NCBI RefSeq assembly: GCF_000299035.1
Contig: NZ_JH921517.1
Location: 485,317-549,316 of the forward strand
Direction of reading: 5' to 3'
Origin: Bacillus bingmayongensis
GTDB taxonomy: Bacteria > Bacillota > Bacilli > Bacillales > Bacillaceae_G
Length of the DNA: 64,000 bases
Each line of letters opens with the position of its first letter. The stretch's first letter is position 1. The notes beneath the pieces were generated by a model. It did no database searches. It worked only from the letters and a program-made list of their open reading frames with translations, and had not been told where the DNA came from. A program made the position numbers and the translations under genes. Below are positions 44,592 through 53,819 of the stretch, piece by piece.

Positions 44592-45314
44592 ATGAAAATG
44601 ATGGATGCAAACGAAATTATTTCGTTTATTCAAAAAAGTGAGAAGAAAACTCCTGTAAAGGTATACATAAAAGGGGATTTAAAAGAAGTAATATTCCCTG
44701 AAACAGTGCAAGCATTTGTAAATAAAAAAGCTGGTGTTTTATTTGGAGAATGGTCTGAAATTAAGACGATTCTTGAAGAAAATAAAAAGCATATTGCAGA
44801 TTACGTTGTTGAAAACGACCGTCGCAATTCTGCTATTCCAATGCTTGACTTAAAAGGCATTAAAGCTCGTATTGAACCAGGTGCAATTATTCGTGACCAT
44901 GTTGAAATCGGTGATAATGCAGTTATTATGATGAATGCAACAATTAATATCGGTGCAGTAATCGGTGAAGGTTCAATGATCGATATGAATGCAGTGCTTG
45001 GCGGACGTGCTACAGTAGGTAAAAACTGTCACGTTGGTGCTGGTGCTGTACTTGCAGGTGTAATTGAACCACCTTCTGCAAAACCAGTTATCGTTGAAGA
45101 CGATGTTGTAATTGGTGCGAACGTAGTTGTTCTAGAAGGAGTTACAGTGGGTAAAGGTGCAGTTGTTGCAGCAGGAGCAATTGTGACAGAAGATGTGCCA
45201 CCATATACAGTAGTTGCAGGAACACCAGCGCGTGTTATTAAAGAAATTGATGAGAAGACAAAAGCAAAAACAGAAATTAAACAAGAACTTCGTCAATTAA
45301 ACCCAGAAAAATAA
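44592..45314 (+). CDS. dapH: Tetrahydrodipicolinate N-acetyltransferase DapH
   Basis: Transfers acetyl from acetyl-CoA to tetrahydrodipicolinate in the diaminopimelate branch of lysine and peptidoglycan synthesis. The 240-residue protein has an N-terminal helical part ([26 protein letters not shown]) and then a left-handed beta helix of hexapeptide repeats ([52 protein letters not shown]). RBS AGGAGG precedes the start. A terminator-like hairpin separates it from dapL. Confidence 0.94.
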   Translation: MKMMDANEIISFIQKSEKKTPVKVYIKGDLKEVIFPETVQAFVNKKAGVLFGEWSEIKTILEENKKHIADYVVENDRRNSAIPMLDLKGIKARIEPGAIIRDHVEIGDNAVIMMNATINIGAVIGEGSMIDMNAVLGGRATVGKNCHVGAGAVLAGVIEPPSAKPVIVEDDVVIGANVVVLEGVTVGKGAVVAAGAIVTEDVPPYTVVAGTPARVIKEIDEKTKAKTEIKQELRQLNPEK

Positions 45315-45320
45315 AGAACG

Positions 45321-45355
45321 AAAGCGTAAGGGCAGATAAGCTCTTACGCTTTTTA
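45321..45355 (+). terminator. Terminator or attenuator between dapH and dapL
   Basis: AAAGCGTAAG and CTTACGCTTT form a 10-bp stem followed by TTT, 18 bases before dapL. Within an operon it would reduce dapL expression. Confidence 0.75.
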
Positions 45356-45372
45356 TAAATGGTGGTGGAGAC

Positions 45373-46503
45373 ATGACAGTCAGTAAATTTGTACAAATTC
45401 GTAGAGAATTACATAAAATTCCAGAATTAGGCTTTCAAGAGTGGAAAACACAACAATATATTTTAAATTATATCGGTACCCTTCCTAGTGAATATCTTGA
45501 AGTGAAAACATGGAAAACAGGTGTTATCGTTAAAGTAAAGGGGAAAAAACCAGAAAAAACAATTGGCTATCGTGCAGATATTGATGGCCTACTAATTCCG
45601 GAGGAAACAGGATATGAATTTACTTCTGTTCACGAAGGAATGATGCATGCATGCGGTCATGATTTTCATACTACAATTGGTTTAGGGCTTCTAACAGCTG
45701 CTGTAAATGAAAGAATAGATGATGATCTTGTTTTTCTATTCCAACCAGCTGAAGAAGGTCCAGGTGGCGCTCTTCCTATGTTAGAAAGTGAAGAGTTGAA
45801 GGAATGGAAACCAGATATGATCCTTGGTCTTCATATCGCACCTGAGTATCCAGTAGGGACAATCGCAACAAAAGAAGGATTGCTATTTGCAAATACATCA
45901 GAACTATATATTGATTTAAAAGGAAAAGGTGGACATGCAGCATATCCACATACAGCAAATGACATGATTGTTGCCGCTAGTCATCTTGTTACACAGCTTC
46001 AATCAGTAATTAGCCGTAATGTGAATCCGCTTGATAGCGCCGTTATTACAATTGGTAAAATTACAGGTGGTACAGTCCAAAACATCATTGCAGAAAAGTC
46101 ACGCCTAGAAGGGACAATCAGAACACTATCTGTTGAATCGATGAGCCGAGTGAAGAGCCGAATCGAAGCGATTGTCGCAGGTATCGAAGCGGCATTTCAA
46201 TGTGAAGCTGTTATTGATTATGGAGCGATGTATCATCAAGTATATAATCATGAGAAGCTAACACAGGAGTTTATGCTGTTTGCATCTGAGCAAACGAATA
46301 TGAATGTTGTTACATGTACAGAGGCGATGACAGGGGAAGATTTCGGATATATGCTTCGTGATATTCCAGGATTTATGTTTTGGCTTGGGGTAGACTCAGA
46401 ATATGGCTTACATCATGCAAAGTTACAACCAAAAGAAGAGGCAATAGAACAAACCATTACGTTTTTAAATCAATATGTAAAATGGAAAGGGAACAGGGGT
46501 TAA
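45373..46503 (+). CDS. dapL: N-acetyldiaminopimelate deacetylase DapL
   Basis: Removes the acetyl group from N-acetyl-LL-diaminopimelate, the step after PatA. The 376-residue metallopeptidase (M20 type) has [32 protein letters not shown] (metal ligands His and Asp), [16 protein letters not shown] (Glu-Glu), [12 protein letters not shown], and the C-terminal PGFMFWLGV...[11 protein letters not shown] block. The start at 45373 follows GGTGGTGGAG. A short terminator-like stem follows the stop. Confidence 0.93.
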   Translation: MTVSKFVQIRRELHKIPELGFQEWKTQQYILNYIGTLPSEYLEVKTWKTGVIVKVKGKKPEKTIGYRADIDGLLIPEETGYEFTSVHEGMMHACGHDFHTTIGLGLLTAAVNERIDDDLVFLFQPAEEGPGGALPMLESEELKEWKPDMILGLHIAPEYPVGTIATKEGLLFANTSELYIDLKGKGGHAAYPHTANDMIVAASHLVTQLQSVISRNVNPLDSAVITIGKITGGTVQNIIAEKSRLEGTIRTLSVESMSRVKSRIEAIVAGIEAAFQCEAVIDYGAMYHQVYNHEKLTQEFMLFASEQTNMNVVTCTEAMTGEDFGYMLRDIPGFMFWLGVDSEYGLHHAKLQPKEEAIEQTITFLNQYVKWKGNRG

Positions 46504-46521
46504 AGCCTGTTCTTTTTTGTG
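46491..46521 (+). terminator. dapL terminator
   Basis: GAACAGG and CCTGTTC stem followed by TTTTTT, overlapping the dapL end. Confidence 0.75.
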
Positions 46522-46703
46522 GAAAATTATAATGCATTTTTTTTTGTAATTCTAACACAATACTTTATAATGGTAGATGGAGGAACAAGTTGTTAGTAAG
46601 TTATTTTATAATAATTATCAAATAAAATTGACTAAAAACTAATTCCTCTTATATAATACAAGAGTAGACAATATATGATAAAAATTTACGGAGGTTGATA
46701 CAT

Positions 46704-47252
46704 ATGGCAGAACGTATGGTAGCAAAACAAGCGCCACGATTTGAAATGGACGCTGTTATGCCAAACAAAGAATTTGGTAAAGTAAGTCTTGAAGAGGTTA
46801 TGAAACAGGACAAATGGACAGTACTTTTCTTCTATCCAATGGACTTCACTTTCGTATGTCCAACAGAAATCATCGCACTTTCTGATCGTTATGATGAGTT
46901 CGAAGATTTAGATGCAGAAGTAATTGGTGTATCTACTGATACAATCCACACTCACTTAGCTTGGATTAACACTGACCGTACGAAAAACGGTTTAGGTGAA
47001 TTAAAATACCCTCTAGCTGCTGATACTAACCATGTAGTATCTCGTGACTACGGTGTATTACTTGAAGAAGAAGGTATCGCACTTCGTGGTCTATTCATCA
47101 TTAGCCCAGAAGGCGAATTAATGTACCAAGTTGTACATCACAACAACATTGGCCGTGAAGTTGACGAAGTAATTCGTGTTCTTCAAGCTCTTCAAACTGG
47201 TGGACTTTGCCCAGCAAACTGGAAACCAGGTCAAGCAACTTTAAACGTTTAA
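46704..47252 (+). CDS. ykuU: 2-Cys peroxiredoxin YkuU
   Basis: Thiol peroxidase reducing hydrogen peroxide and organic peroxides. The ATG at 46704 follows ACGGAGG. The 182-residue protein has the peroxidatic motif FYPMDFTFVCPTEI (Cys near 52), HTHLAWINTDRTKNGLGELKYPL and the resolving Cys in GGLCPANWKPGQ. Its codon use is rich in C-ending codons, as in the pdh genes, which suggests strong expression. It is followed by ykuV, which is its likely reductant partner by gene order. Confidence 0.94.
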   Translation: MAERMVAKQAPRFEMDAVMPNKEFGKVSLEEVMKQDKWTVLFFYPMDFTFVCPTEIIALSDRYDEFEDLDAEVIGVSTDTIHTHLAWINTDRTKNGLGELKYPLAADTNHVVSRDYGVLLEEEGIALRGLFIISPEGELMYQVVHHNNIGREVDEVIRVLQALQTGGLCPANWKPGQATLNV

Positions 47253-47273
47253 TTTTATTGTGAAATATAGGAG

Positions 47274-47303
47274 GGTCTAACAATATTTTGTTAGACCTTT
47301 CTC
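47274..47303 (+). terminator. Hairpin between ykuU and ykuV
   Basis: GGTCTAACAA and TTGTTAGACC stem followed by TTTCTCT, 24 bases before ykuV. Confidence 0.7.
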
Positions 47304-47326
47304 TACATTTGTAAGGGGGAAAAATC

Positions 47327-47785
47327 ATGAAATTACGTCAACCAATGCCTTCTTTAGACGGTGCAACAACAGTATTGAATGGAGAAGTAGTACGTGAGTC
47401 ACTAATTGGCGAAAAGCCAACACTTATTCATTTCTGGTCTGTTAGTTGTCACTTATGTAAGGAAGCAATGCCAGATATTAATGCATTCCGTGATGAATAT
47501 AAAGAGCAATTAAATGTTGTTGCAGTTCATATGCCACGTTCAGAAGAAGATTTAAACCTTGAGCAAGTGGAAGTAGTTGCAAAAGAACACGGAATATCCC
47601 AAACAATTTTAGTGGATAATCAACATAAGATTGCAGATGCATTTGAAAACCAATATGTACCAGCGTATTATGTATTTGATAAAGATGGTGTCCTTCGTCA
47701 TTTCCAAGCGGGCGGAAGTGGGATGAAAATGCTAACAAAACGAGTAAATCGTGTGTTAGATGAAGCGAAAAAAGAAGCTGAATAA
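47327..47785 (+). CDS. ykuV: Thioredoxin-like thiol-disulfide protein YkuV
   Basis: Cytoplasmic thioredoxin-fold protein of the TlpA/ResA kind, 152 residues and no signal peptide. The redox motif is WSVSCHLCKEAMP (CHLC), followed by VVAVHMPRSEEDL, and the cis-proline VPAYYVFDKDG. RBS AAGGGGGA gives a clear start. It follows YkuU and may reduce it, as inferred from the conserved ykuUV pair in bacilli. Confidence 0.92.
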   Translation: MKLRQPMPSLDGATTVLNGEVVRESLIGEKPTLIHFWSVSCHLCKEAMPDINAFRDEYKEQLNVVAVHMPRSEEDLNLEQVEVVAKEHGISQTILVDNQHKIADAFENQYVPAYYVFDKDGVLRHFQAGGSGMKMLTKRVNRVLDEAKKEAE

Positions 47786-47846
47786 GATGTGAATTCTTTT
47801 ACTTACATGCTAGAGTAGTTTGGAAGTAGAAGTTTTTTGATATGTG

Positions 47847-47880
47847 CAAAAACCTCCTTTTTATTAGGAGGTTTTTGTTT
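47847..47880 (+). terminator. ykuV-region terminator
   Basis: AAAAACCTCC and GGAGGTTTTT stem with T-rich tail, directly before a bcr1 copy. Confidence 0.8.
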
Positions 47881-48034
47881 TTATCCGCTATTCGTGGGCA
47901 GTAAGACCCCACCTCAAGATTCAGAGAGAAATGAGGGGAATAGGTAGGGGACAACTGCCTGTAAAAGCCCGATTCGTTCAACTATAATCAGTGGGGGATG
48001 AAGAAAACCCCCACTGATTATAGTTGAACTTTAT
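47880..48034 (+). repeat. bcr1 repeat, full copy
   Basis: TTTAT ends, CCGCTATTCGTGGGCAGTAA, GAATAGGTAGGGGACAACTG, GCCCGATT and GTGGGGGATGAAGAAAACCC. Near the 3-prime end the arms TTCAACTATAATCAGTGGGGG and CCCCCACTGATTATAGTTGAA form a long perfect stem. Confidence 0.9.
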
Positions 48035-48188
48035 AAATAGCAGGATAAATGAGAGATACGCCTCTTGTGTGCTGATTTAGAAATGAAAATTTTACTGAAG
48101 GAAATGGAACTGGATGTTTTAGTTTACTTTTTATGCGAAAAATGTGTAAAATCAATGTGATACATAGAAAAAAAGGGTGGGGAATCAG

Positions 48189-49055
48189 GTGCAGATTGGC
48201 AGTGTAATTTTATGTTTCTTTTTATATGCATATGTTATTATTGCAGCGGTTTATTTCGGGATAAGTTTTTATGCATATCGCTTAGCAAATAAACGCGAAT
48301 ATGAAGAAACATATAAATGGGTGAAAGGTTATTTGTCACCAGTATTAGAAATCATGAATGGATTTGTTCTTTTTTTATTTATTGGTTTAATTGCTTTTTC
48401 AACAAGCTTAGTTGGAAATAAGACAACGTTATTTGTAATTGGTGTGATTATTTTTATGCTTTTAGGTATTCGAATAGGAAATGCTGTGTTTTGGAATGAA
48501 AGGAAAATTGACGGATGGACAGGTATGTTGATTCCAAGTATGTTAGCAGCGATTGTTACGAATATAGAACATGAATATAATCAGTTGCATTTTTGGTTAA
48601 TCATCGTATTAACAATTCTTTCTGTCCTGTATATAAGTACAGCATTTTTAACGTATTGCGCAAATGAAAAAGGCGATTCTAATGGACGTCAATTTTTTCG
48701 AAATCGAGCGTTAATTTGGAGTGTCCCCACAATGCTGGTCATTGGAATCATTGCACTTGTTGTAAATGGATATAACTTTGCAGGATGGCAAGTGTTTTTA
48801 GAAGCATGGTGGATTTTTATCATTTCATTTTGTGCATTTTTAGGAGCAACTCATTATTTATTTCATCAACAGCACTATAAATGGGCGCTCTTATTTGCTT
48901 TTACACAGCTTTTATTTGCCTTTTTTGGTCAAGAAACATTATTATTTGTATTTCAAACGTTTAGTTCGTTTGGAAACATTTTTGTTTTTGCTATGCTCAT
49001 TTGTATTATCGCATTTTATTTGCAGCAGTATTTCTATATACAAAAGCAAAAATAA
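48189..49055 (+). CDS. Polytopic membrane protein of unknown function
   Basis: A protein of about 288 residues with eight hydrophobic segments and short loops. It begins VQIGSVILCFFLYAYVIIAAVYFGISFYAYRLAN and has FVLFLFIGLIAFSTSLVGNKTTLFVIG and the aromatic FAGWQVFLEAWWIFIISF region. The layout recalls subunit II of cytochrome bd oxidases (CydB), but I see no decisive motif, so this is only a resemblance. The GTG at 48189 is preferred because GGTGGGGA lies just upstream; a GTG at 48177 is possible. It precedes ktrC and may be a recent local gene, absent from this place in B. subtilis. Confidence 0.7.
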   Translation: MQIGSVILCFFLYAYVIIAAVYFGISFYAYRLANKREYEETYKWVKGYLSPVLEIMNGFVLFLFIGLIAFSTSLVGNKTTLFVIGVIIFMLLGIRIGNAVFWNERKIDGWTGMLIPSMLAAIVTNIEHEYNQLHFWLIIVLTILSVLYISTAFLTYCANEKGDSNGRQFFRNRALIWSVPTMLVIGIIALVVNGYNFAGWQVFLEAWWIFIISFCAFLGATHYLFHQQHYKWALLFAFTQLLFAFFGQETLLFVFQTFSSFGNIFVFAMLICIIAFYLQQYFYIQKQK

Positions 49056-49142
49056 GTATAGGTTGATTGCTAGTCTTTGTGGCGAATATAACGTATACTA
49101 CAATAAAAATAGATAGGACTTGATGTTATTGGAGGAATTCAT

Positions 49143-49808
49143 GTGAGTGAGAAAGAGAAAGAATTTGCTGTCATTGGACTTGGACGTTTTGGAGGCAGTA
49201 TTTGTCGTGAATTAGCTCAATTAGGTATGGAAGTAATGGCTATTGACTTAGATGAAGATAAAATTAATGAATTTGCAAATATTGCTTCGCATGCAGTGAT
49301 TGCAGATTCAACAGATGAGATGGTGTTAAAAAGTCTCGGTATTCGTAATTTTGACCATGTTGTTGTTGCAATTGGAGATAATTTAAATGCAAGTATTTTA
49401 ACGACTCTTATTTTAAAGGAATTAGGGGTAAAGAATATTACTGTTAAGGCTCAAAATGATTATCATGAAAAAGTGTTAACTAAAATAGGAGCAGATCATA
49501 TTGTCCATCCTGAACGTGATATGGGAAAACGGATTGCAAATAATATTGCTTCAAGTAATGTATTAGATTACTTAGAGCTTTCGGATGAGCACAGTATTGT
49601 AGAAATTATTGCAAATAAGAAGATTGATGGTCACTCTTTAATTGAACTGGATATCCGTGCGAAGTTTGGATTAAACATTGTTGCAATTAAGCGAGGGAAG
49701 GAAGTTATTGTTTCTCCTCGAGCTACAGAAAATATCCAGGCGGGAGATATTTTAATTGTAATTGGTCATGATGATGAAGTAGATCGATTTAAGCATTTCT
49801 TACGATAA
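49143..49808 (+). CDS. ktrC: Potassium uptake regulatory subunit KtrC (RCK/KTN)
   Basis: Cytoplasmic gating ring subunit for Ktr-type potassium channels. The 221-residue protein has an N-terminal nucleotide-binding Rossmann domain (AVIGLGRFGGSICRELAQLG, VMAIDLDEDKINEF, VIADSTDE) and a C-terminal RCK_C domain (KIDGHSLIELDIRAKFGLNIVAIKRG, IQAGDILIVIGHDDEV), where c-di-AMP binds in homologues. The GTG start follows TTGGAGG. Its position just before rnjA matches ykqB/ktrC in B. subtilis. With darB it makes two potential c-di-AMP targets in this window. Confidence 0.9.
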   Translation: MSEKEKEFAVIGLGRFGGSICRELAQLGMEVMAIDLDEDKINEFANIASHAVIADSTDEMVLKSLGIRNFDHVVVAIGDNLNASILTTLILKELGVKNITVKAQNDYHEKVLTKIGADHIVHPERDMGKRIANNIASSNVLDYLELSDEHSIVEIIANKKIDGHSLIELDIRAKFGLNIVAIKRGKEVIVSPRATENIQAGDILIVIGHDDEVDRFKHFLR

Positions 49809-49951
49809 AAATTTTTCTCGATACAAAGAGTATGAGGACAATGTTTGTAAGCTAAGTAATTCTGATACTGTAGAGAAAAAACAAAATAAGAGTTGAATAT
49901 CTTATGAACTCATAACAGGGTTAGCATATGAAGTAGCATTAAATTTAGTAT

Positions 49952-49984
49952 AAAAAGGCTTGGTTTTAAATCAAGCCTTTTTTC
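49952..49984 (+). terminator. ktrC-region terminator
   Basis: AAAAAGGCTTG and CAAGCCTTTTT stem followed by T, 145 bases after ktrC. Confidence 0.75.
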
Positions 49985-50028
49985 AATGCTTTGATACGCC
50001 TTAATGGACGAAAGATAAAATTGTCTAG

Positions 50029-50173
50029 TTTATTCCGCTATTTGCGGACAGTAATACTCTCACCTCAAAATTCGGCGAAAGCAAAGAAGTTAGGTGGGAG
50101 ATAAACTGCCTGTAAAAGTGAAACTTTAATCAGTGGGGGGAGAATCCCCCCACTGATTAAAGTTTCACTTTAT
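50029..50173 (+). repeat. bcr1 repeat with 23-bp perfect terminal palindrome
   Basis: TTTAT ends and typical bcr1 blocks in the first half. The second half is a perfect inverted repeat: GTGAAACTTTAATCAGTGGG(GGG) at 50118-50140 and its complement at 50146-50168 around AGAAT. The left arm replaces the normal GCCCGATTGGTG block. Confidence 0.9.
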
Positions 50174-50433
50174 ATAACACCGTTCACACCTACCTAATAA
50201 GAAATGCTTTGTGCATAATAATATTGCTTTATTGACAGAAATAGTTCGTTCCATAGCAATCCTCTTCACTAATGATAGAAAACCAAATTTAAGTTTTTCG
50301 ACAAAAATTATATTTTTCCTGTTTTAGGTAAACTCCACCGTTAGTTTAAGCGTGAATTTTCCTACTTAGCATATCTATTTTTATTGTAATTTCATACGCT
50401 ACAAGTCAATAACCATGATTATATTATTGATTG

Positions 50434-50469
50434 AAAAAGACCAATTCACATAACGAATTGGTCTTTTTA
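50434..50469 (-). terminator. rnjA terminator
   Basis: AAAAAGACCAATTC and GAATTGGTCTTTTT form a 14-bp stem with T runs on both strands, just past the rnjA stop. Confidence 0.9.
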
Positions 50470-50501
50470 TAAATATGCTATTTATTTGCGATGCCTCTTT
50501 T

Positions 50502-52169
50502 TTATATTTCCATAATGATTGGTAAAATCATCGGACGGCGTTTTGTTTTTTCATACAAGAATGGTGCTAATGTATCTGTAATCTCATTTTTAATTTCAGA
50601 CCATTGTGTTGTTTTTCTCTCCATTACTTTTTCAAGATGCGTTGTAATTAACGTTTGAGCATCATTGATTAAATCGCTACTCTCACGCATATAAACGAAT
50701 CCACGAGAGATAATATCAGGTCCTGCTGCAACTTTAAATTCTTTCATATCAATGCTAACAACTACGATAACAAGTCCTTCTTCAGAAAGAATACGACGGT
50801 CGCGAAGTACAATGTTACCAATATCACCAATACCGTTTCCATCAATATAAACAGAACCGGATGGGATTTTTCCAGCAACGTTTGCTTCGTCTGAACGTAA
50901 GGCAAGAACATCACCATTATCCATAATGAAGCAATTTTCTTCTGGAATACCACAATCGTTTGCTAATTTCATATGCATACGTTGCATGCGGAATTCACCG
51001 TGAATTGGCATAAAGTATTTAGGTTTAATAAGACGTAGCATTAACTTTTGTTCTTCTTGTCCACCATGACCACTCGTGTGAATGTTTGAAAGTTTCCCAT
51101 GAATAACATCAGCGCCAGCACGGTATAACATATTAATTGTGCGGCTTACGCTAACCGTATTCCCTGGAATCGGTGAAGAAGAGAAAACAACTGTATCGCC
51201 AGGAATAATTTGAATTTGACGGTGTGTTCCATTCGCGATGCGGGAAAGTGCTGCCATTGGTTCTCCTTGGCTACCTGTACATAAAATCACGACTTTGTTA
51301 GCTGGTAGTCGATTCAGTTGAGACGCTTCTATAAATGTATCCTTTGGACAGCGAATATAACCAAGATCATGACCGATTTCAATCGCAGCTTCCATGCTTC
51401 GACCAAATACAGCCACTTTACGATTGTTTTCAACAGCTGCTTCGACAACTTGCTGCAAACGATGAATGTTTGATGCAAAGGTTGCAAAAATAATACGTCC
51501 TTCTACTTTGCGGAAAATATCCTGAATACTATCGCCGACGCGGCGTTCAGACATCGTAAAGTTAGGTACTTCACTGTTCGTACTATCGGATAAAAGACAA
51601 AGTACGCCGTCTTTACCGATTTCGGCCATTTTTGTTAAGTCTGCTGGTTCACCTACTGGTGTGAAATCAAATTTAAAGTCTCCCGTATGAACAATTTGTC
51701 CTTGCGGTGTTTTCACTACAACACCGTATGAATCTGGAATACTGTGTGTCGTGCGGAAGAACGATACAGATGTCTTTTTGAATTTGATGACATCGTCTTC
51801 TTGAATTTCGTAAAGTTTTGCTTTTCGAAGTAATCCGTGCTCTTCTAATTTGTTTTTAATTAAAGCAATTGCTAATTTCCCACCGTAAATTGGGATGTTC
51901 ACTTGACGTAATAGATAAGGGATACCACCAATATGATCTTCATGACCATGAGTAATAAATAAACCCTTAATTTTATCTTCGTTTCGTACAAAATACGTGT
52001 AATCAGGAATCACATAGTCGATTCCGAGAAGTTCGTCTTCTGGAAACTTAATTCCAGCATCAATTATAATAATTTCATCTTGAAATTGGACAGCATATGT
52101 ATTTTTGCCGATTTCACCGAGTCCACCAAGAGCAAAAACGGCTGCCTGATCATTTTTTAGGAATTTCAT
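50502..52169 (-). CDS. rnjA: Ribonuclease J1
   Basis: Essential 5-prime exonuclease and endonuclease of RNA decay and 16S maturation. The 555-residue protein is a metallo-beta-lactamase/beta-CASP enzyme: [17 protein letters not shown] (HxHxDH metal site), [28 protein letters not shown], the beta-[49 protein letters not shown] and the C-terminal domain with FVYMRES. It follows rpoY on the same strand with three bases between the genes. RNase J1 is the partner reported for the GapA-SR1P complex in B. subtilis; sr1P genes lie at 61639-62156. Confidence 0.95.
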   Translation of the reverse strand: MKFLKNDQAAVFALGGLGEIGKNTYAVQFQDEIIIIDAGIKFPEDELLGIDYVIPDYTYFVRNEDKIKGLFITHGHEDHIGGIPYLLRQVNIPIYGGKLAIALIKNKLEEHGLLRKAKLYEIQEDDVIKFKKTSVSFFRTTHSIPDSYGVVVKTPQGQIVHTGDFKFDFTPVGEPADLTKMAEIGKDGVLCLLSDSTNSEVPNFTMSERRVGDSIQDIFRKVEGRIIFATFASNIHRLQQVVEAAVENNRKVAVFGRSMEAAIEIGHDLGYIRCPKDTFIEASQLNRLPANKVVILCTGSQGEPMAALSRIANGTHRQIQIIPGDTVVFSSSPIPGNTVSVSRTINMLYRAGADVIHGKLSNIHTSGHGGQEEQKLMLRLIKPKYFMPIHGEFRMQRMHMKLANDCGIPEENCFIMDNGDVLALRSDEANVAGKIPSGSVYIDGNGIGDIGNIVLRDRRILSEEGLVIVVVSIDMKEFKVAAGPDIISRGFVYMRESSDLINDAQTLITTHLEKVMERKTTQWSEIKNEITDTLAPFLYEKTKRRPMILPIIMEI

Positions 52170-52172
52170 AAA

Positions 52173-52385
52173 TTATACGATCTCCGTTAATGTTAAATCA
52201 GCATTTTCTTTTTCGTATTCAAGATGAGCGCCAGTAACAGATTGGACAAACTCAATATTATAAGCGAACTTTTGTAATTTTGTACGAACGTCTCTTTGGG
52301 ATTCAGCTTCTAAATATAAAACTTTTGTATTTTCACGTACTGGAACCTCAGTCATTTTTTCTTGATAGAATACTTTAAAAATCAT
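52173..52385 (-). CDS. rpoY: RNA polymerase epsilon subunit RpoY (YkzG)
   Basis: Small accessory subunit of RNA polymerase in Firmicutes. The 70-residue protein matches Ykz[38 protein letters not shown], then [23 protein letters not shown]. The RBS GAGAGG precedes the ATG. It forms an operon with rnjA (3-base gap), the conserved arrangement. Confidence 0.92.
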   Translation of the reverse strand: MIFKVFYQEKMTEVPVRENTKVLYLEAESQRDVRTKLQKFAYNIEFVQSVTGAHLEYEKENADLTLTEIV

Positions 52386-52480
52386 TGGGAAAACCTCTCC
52401 TTGTCTATGTTTTGCATTATCTGTTACCTATTATAAAGCAAATAGTCATGATTTTCATGTTTTTTCGAATGAGAATGAAG

Positions 52481-52500
52481 AAAAAGCCCGAAATGGGCAC
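52481..52500 (-). terminator. Terminator of the 23-aa peptide gene
   Basis: On the minus strand GCCC-ATTTC-GGGC is followed by TTTTTC, four bases past the peptide stop codon. Confidence 0.7.
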
Positions 52501-52503
52501 GAT

Positions 52504-52575
52504 TTAAGCCATGGTCTTTTTACGGACTAAATCGTTTAAATATCGTTTTAGCTTTTTCTTCAGCTTCTTCAGCAT
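52504..52575 (-). CDS. Cationic 23-residue peptide MLKKLKKKLKRYLNDLVRKK...
   Basis: An ATG at 52575 lies five bases after GGAAGGAG and opens a 24-codon frame. Eleven of 23 residues are Lys or Arg and they alternate with Leu, Val and Tyr in the spacing of an amphipathic helix. The frame ends in TAA and a small terminator follows at once, so it is a complete tiny transcription unit between rpoY and ykrA. No family is recognised. It could be a membrane-active or nucleic-acid-binding peptide, or only a leader. Short length keeps certainty low. Confidence 0.55.
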   Translation of the reverse strand: MLKKLKKKLKRYLNDLVRKKTMA

Positions 52576-52979
52576 GATTACTCCTTCCTTTCCTTATTTC
52601 AAACATGCATGCTTATTCCTTGTTTATTACTAGTAACTTTTCATCTCCATATACTAGGAAATCATAGAAGATAAATGAGGGGAATTACCGTCCGGATGTT
52701 CAGTGGATCTTATTGGCTCATGCAGACGTAATCTCGTGTTACGTTTTTTGCTCTCACAGGCAGTATGACCCCAGTTATGAATATAGTATGAGATAGATTA
52801 GAAAAGAAAATTCATTCAAACAAATATCAATATTCTTTTGATAGTATATGCATATTTCGTGAATAAGGTTAGAAAGTGAACGCTTTCTTCACAGATGTTT
52901 AAAATGTTATACTTTTTTTTAGGATTTGAAAAGAAGTAGTCAAGGTAGGAACATAGAAGAGTTAGAAAGGATTTTGAAA
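52576..52979. other. Intergenic region upstream of ykrA
   Basis: About 400 bases with no supported gene. It carries a weak bcr1-like scrap (CAGGCAGTATGACCCCAG near 52757), and a possible ykrA leader. Nothing else is clear. Confidence 0.35.
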
Positions 52980-53753
52980 ATGAATGATAAAATCGTCTTT
53001 TTTGATATTGATGGAACATTATTAGATCATGATAAAAAAATTCCACAATCTACAAGAGAAGCAGTGCGTACGTTGCAAGAAAAAGGAGTACATGTGGCAA
53101 TTGCGACAGGGCGTGCGCCTTTCATGTTTGAAGATATTCGCAATGAGCTTAATATTCATAATTATGTTAGCTTTAATGGTCAATATGTTGTATTTGAAGA
53201 TGAGGTTATATTTAAAAATCCATTACAACCTAATACGTTACATACATTTACAACATTTGCGAAGCAAGAGGGATACCCACTTGTTTATTTAGATCATAAG
53301 GATATGAAAGCGACAGTAGAATACCATGATTATGTAAAAGAAAGTTTTGGAAGTCTGCAATTTGAGCATCCATTGTACGAACCAAGTTTTTATGAAAATC
53401 GTGACGTTTATCAAACGCTGCTTTTCTGCCAAGTGGGTGAGGAAGAAAAGTTTATTCATGATTATCCAGATTTTCATTTTATTCGTTGGCATGCGTATTC
53501 TATGGACATTATCCCAAATGGTGGTTCAAAAGCAAAGGGAATTGAAAAATTCATTGAGAAATTAGGATTTAAGCGTGAACAAGTTTATGCTTTTGGAGAT
53601 GGGTTAAATGATCTAGAAATGATTGAAGCAGTAGGAACAGGTATTGTGATGGGGAATGGTCATGAAGATTTGAAAAAGCTTGCTAATTATGTGACGAAAG
53701 ATGTTAGTGAAGATGGAATTCTTCACGGTTTACAGTGGGCTCGTTTATTGTAA
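52980..53753 (+). CDS. ykrA: HAD-superfamily phosphatase, Cof type (YkrA)
   Basis: Cytoplasmic haloacid-dehalogenase phosphatase of the Cof/type IIB group. The start at 52980 (MNDKIVFFDIDGTLL) follows AAAGGA; a longer frame from 52926 has no site. The 257-residue protein has motif I FDIDGTLLDHD, motif II IATGRAPFMF, a cap domain in the middle, motif III Lys in GSKAKGIEKF and motif IV FGDGLNDLEMIE. It keeps the B. subtilis order rpoY-ykrA-def. The substrate is unknown, probably a small phosphorylated metabolite. Confidence 0.9.
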   Translation: MNDKIVFFDIDGTLLDHDKKIPQSTREAVRTLQEKGVHVAIATGRAPFMFEDIRNELNIHNYVSFNGQYVVFEDEVIFKNPLQPNTLHTFTTFAKQEGYPLVYLDHKDMKATVEYHDYVKESFGSLQFEHPLYEPSFYENRDVYQTLLFCQVGEEEKFIHDYPDFHFIRWHAYSMDIIPNGGSKAKGIEKFIEKLGFKREQVYAFGDGLNDLEMIEAVGTGIVMGNGHEDLKKLANYVTKDVSEDGILHGLQWARLL

Positions 53754-53781
53754 CAAAAGAGTATGAGAACCATTTCATAAC

Positions 53782-53814
53782 AAAAAAGCAGGAGCTTTAG
53801 CTCCTGCTTTTTTG
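53782..53814. terminator. Bidirectional terminator
   Basis: AAAAAAGCAGGAGC and GCTCCTGCTTTTTT stem between the convergent ykrA and def genes. Confidence 0.9.
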
Positions 53815-53819
53815 TTATT

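Noticed and set aside
48189-49055. Firm naming as cytochrome bd subunit II
   Set aside because: Only the hydrophobic layout is alike; no diagnostic motif and no subunit I gene beside it.
53289-53565. Frames on both strands inside ykrA
   Set aside because: Shadows of an intact HAD phosphatase gene with all four motifs.
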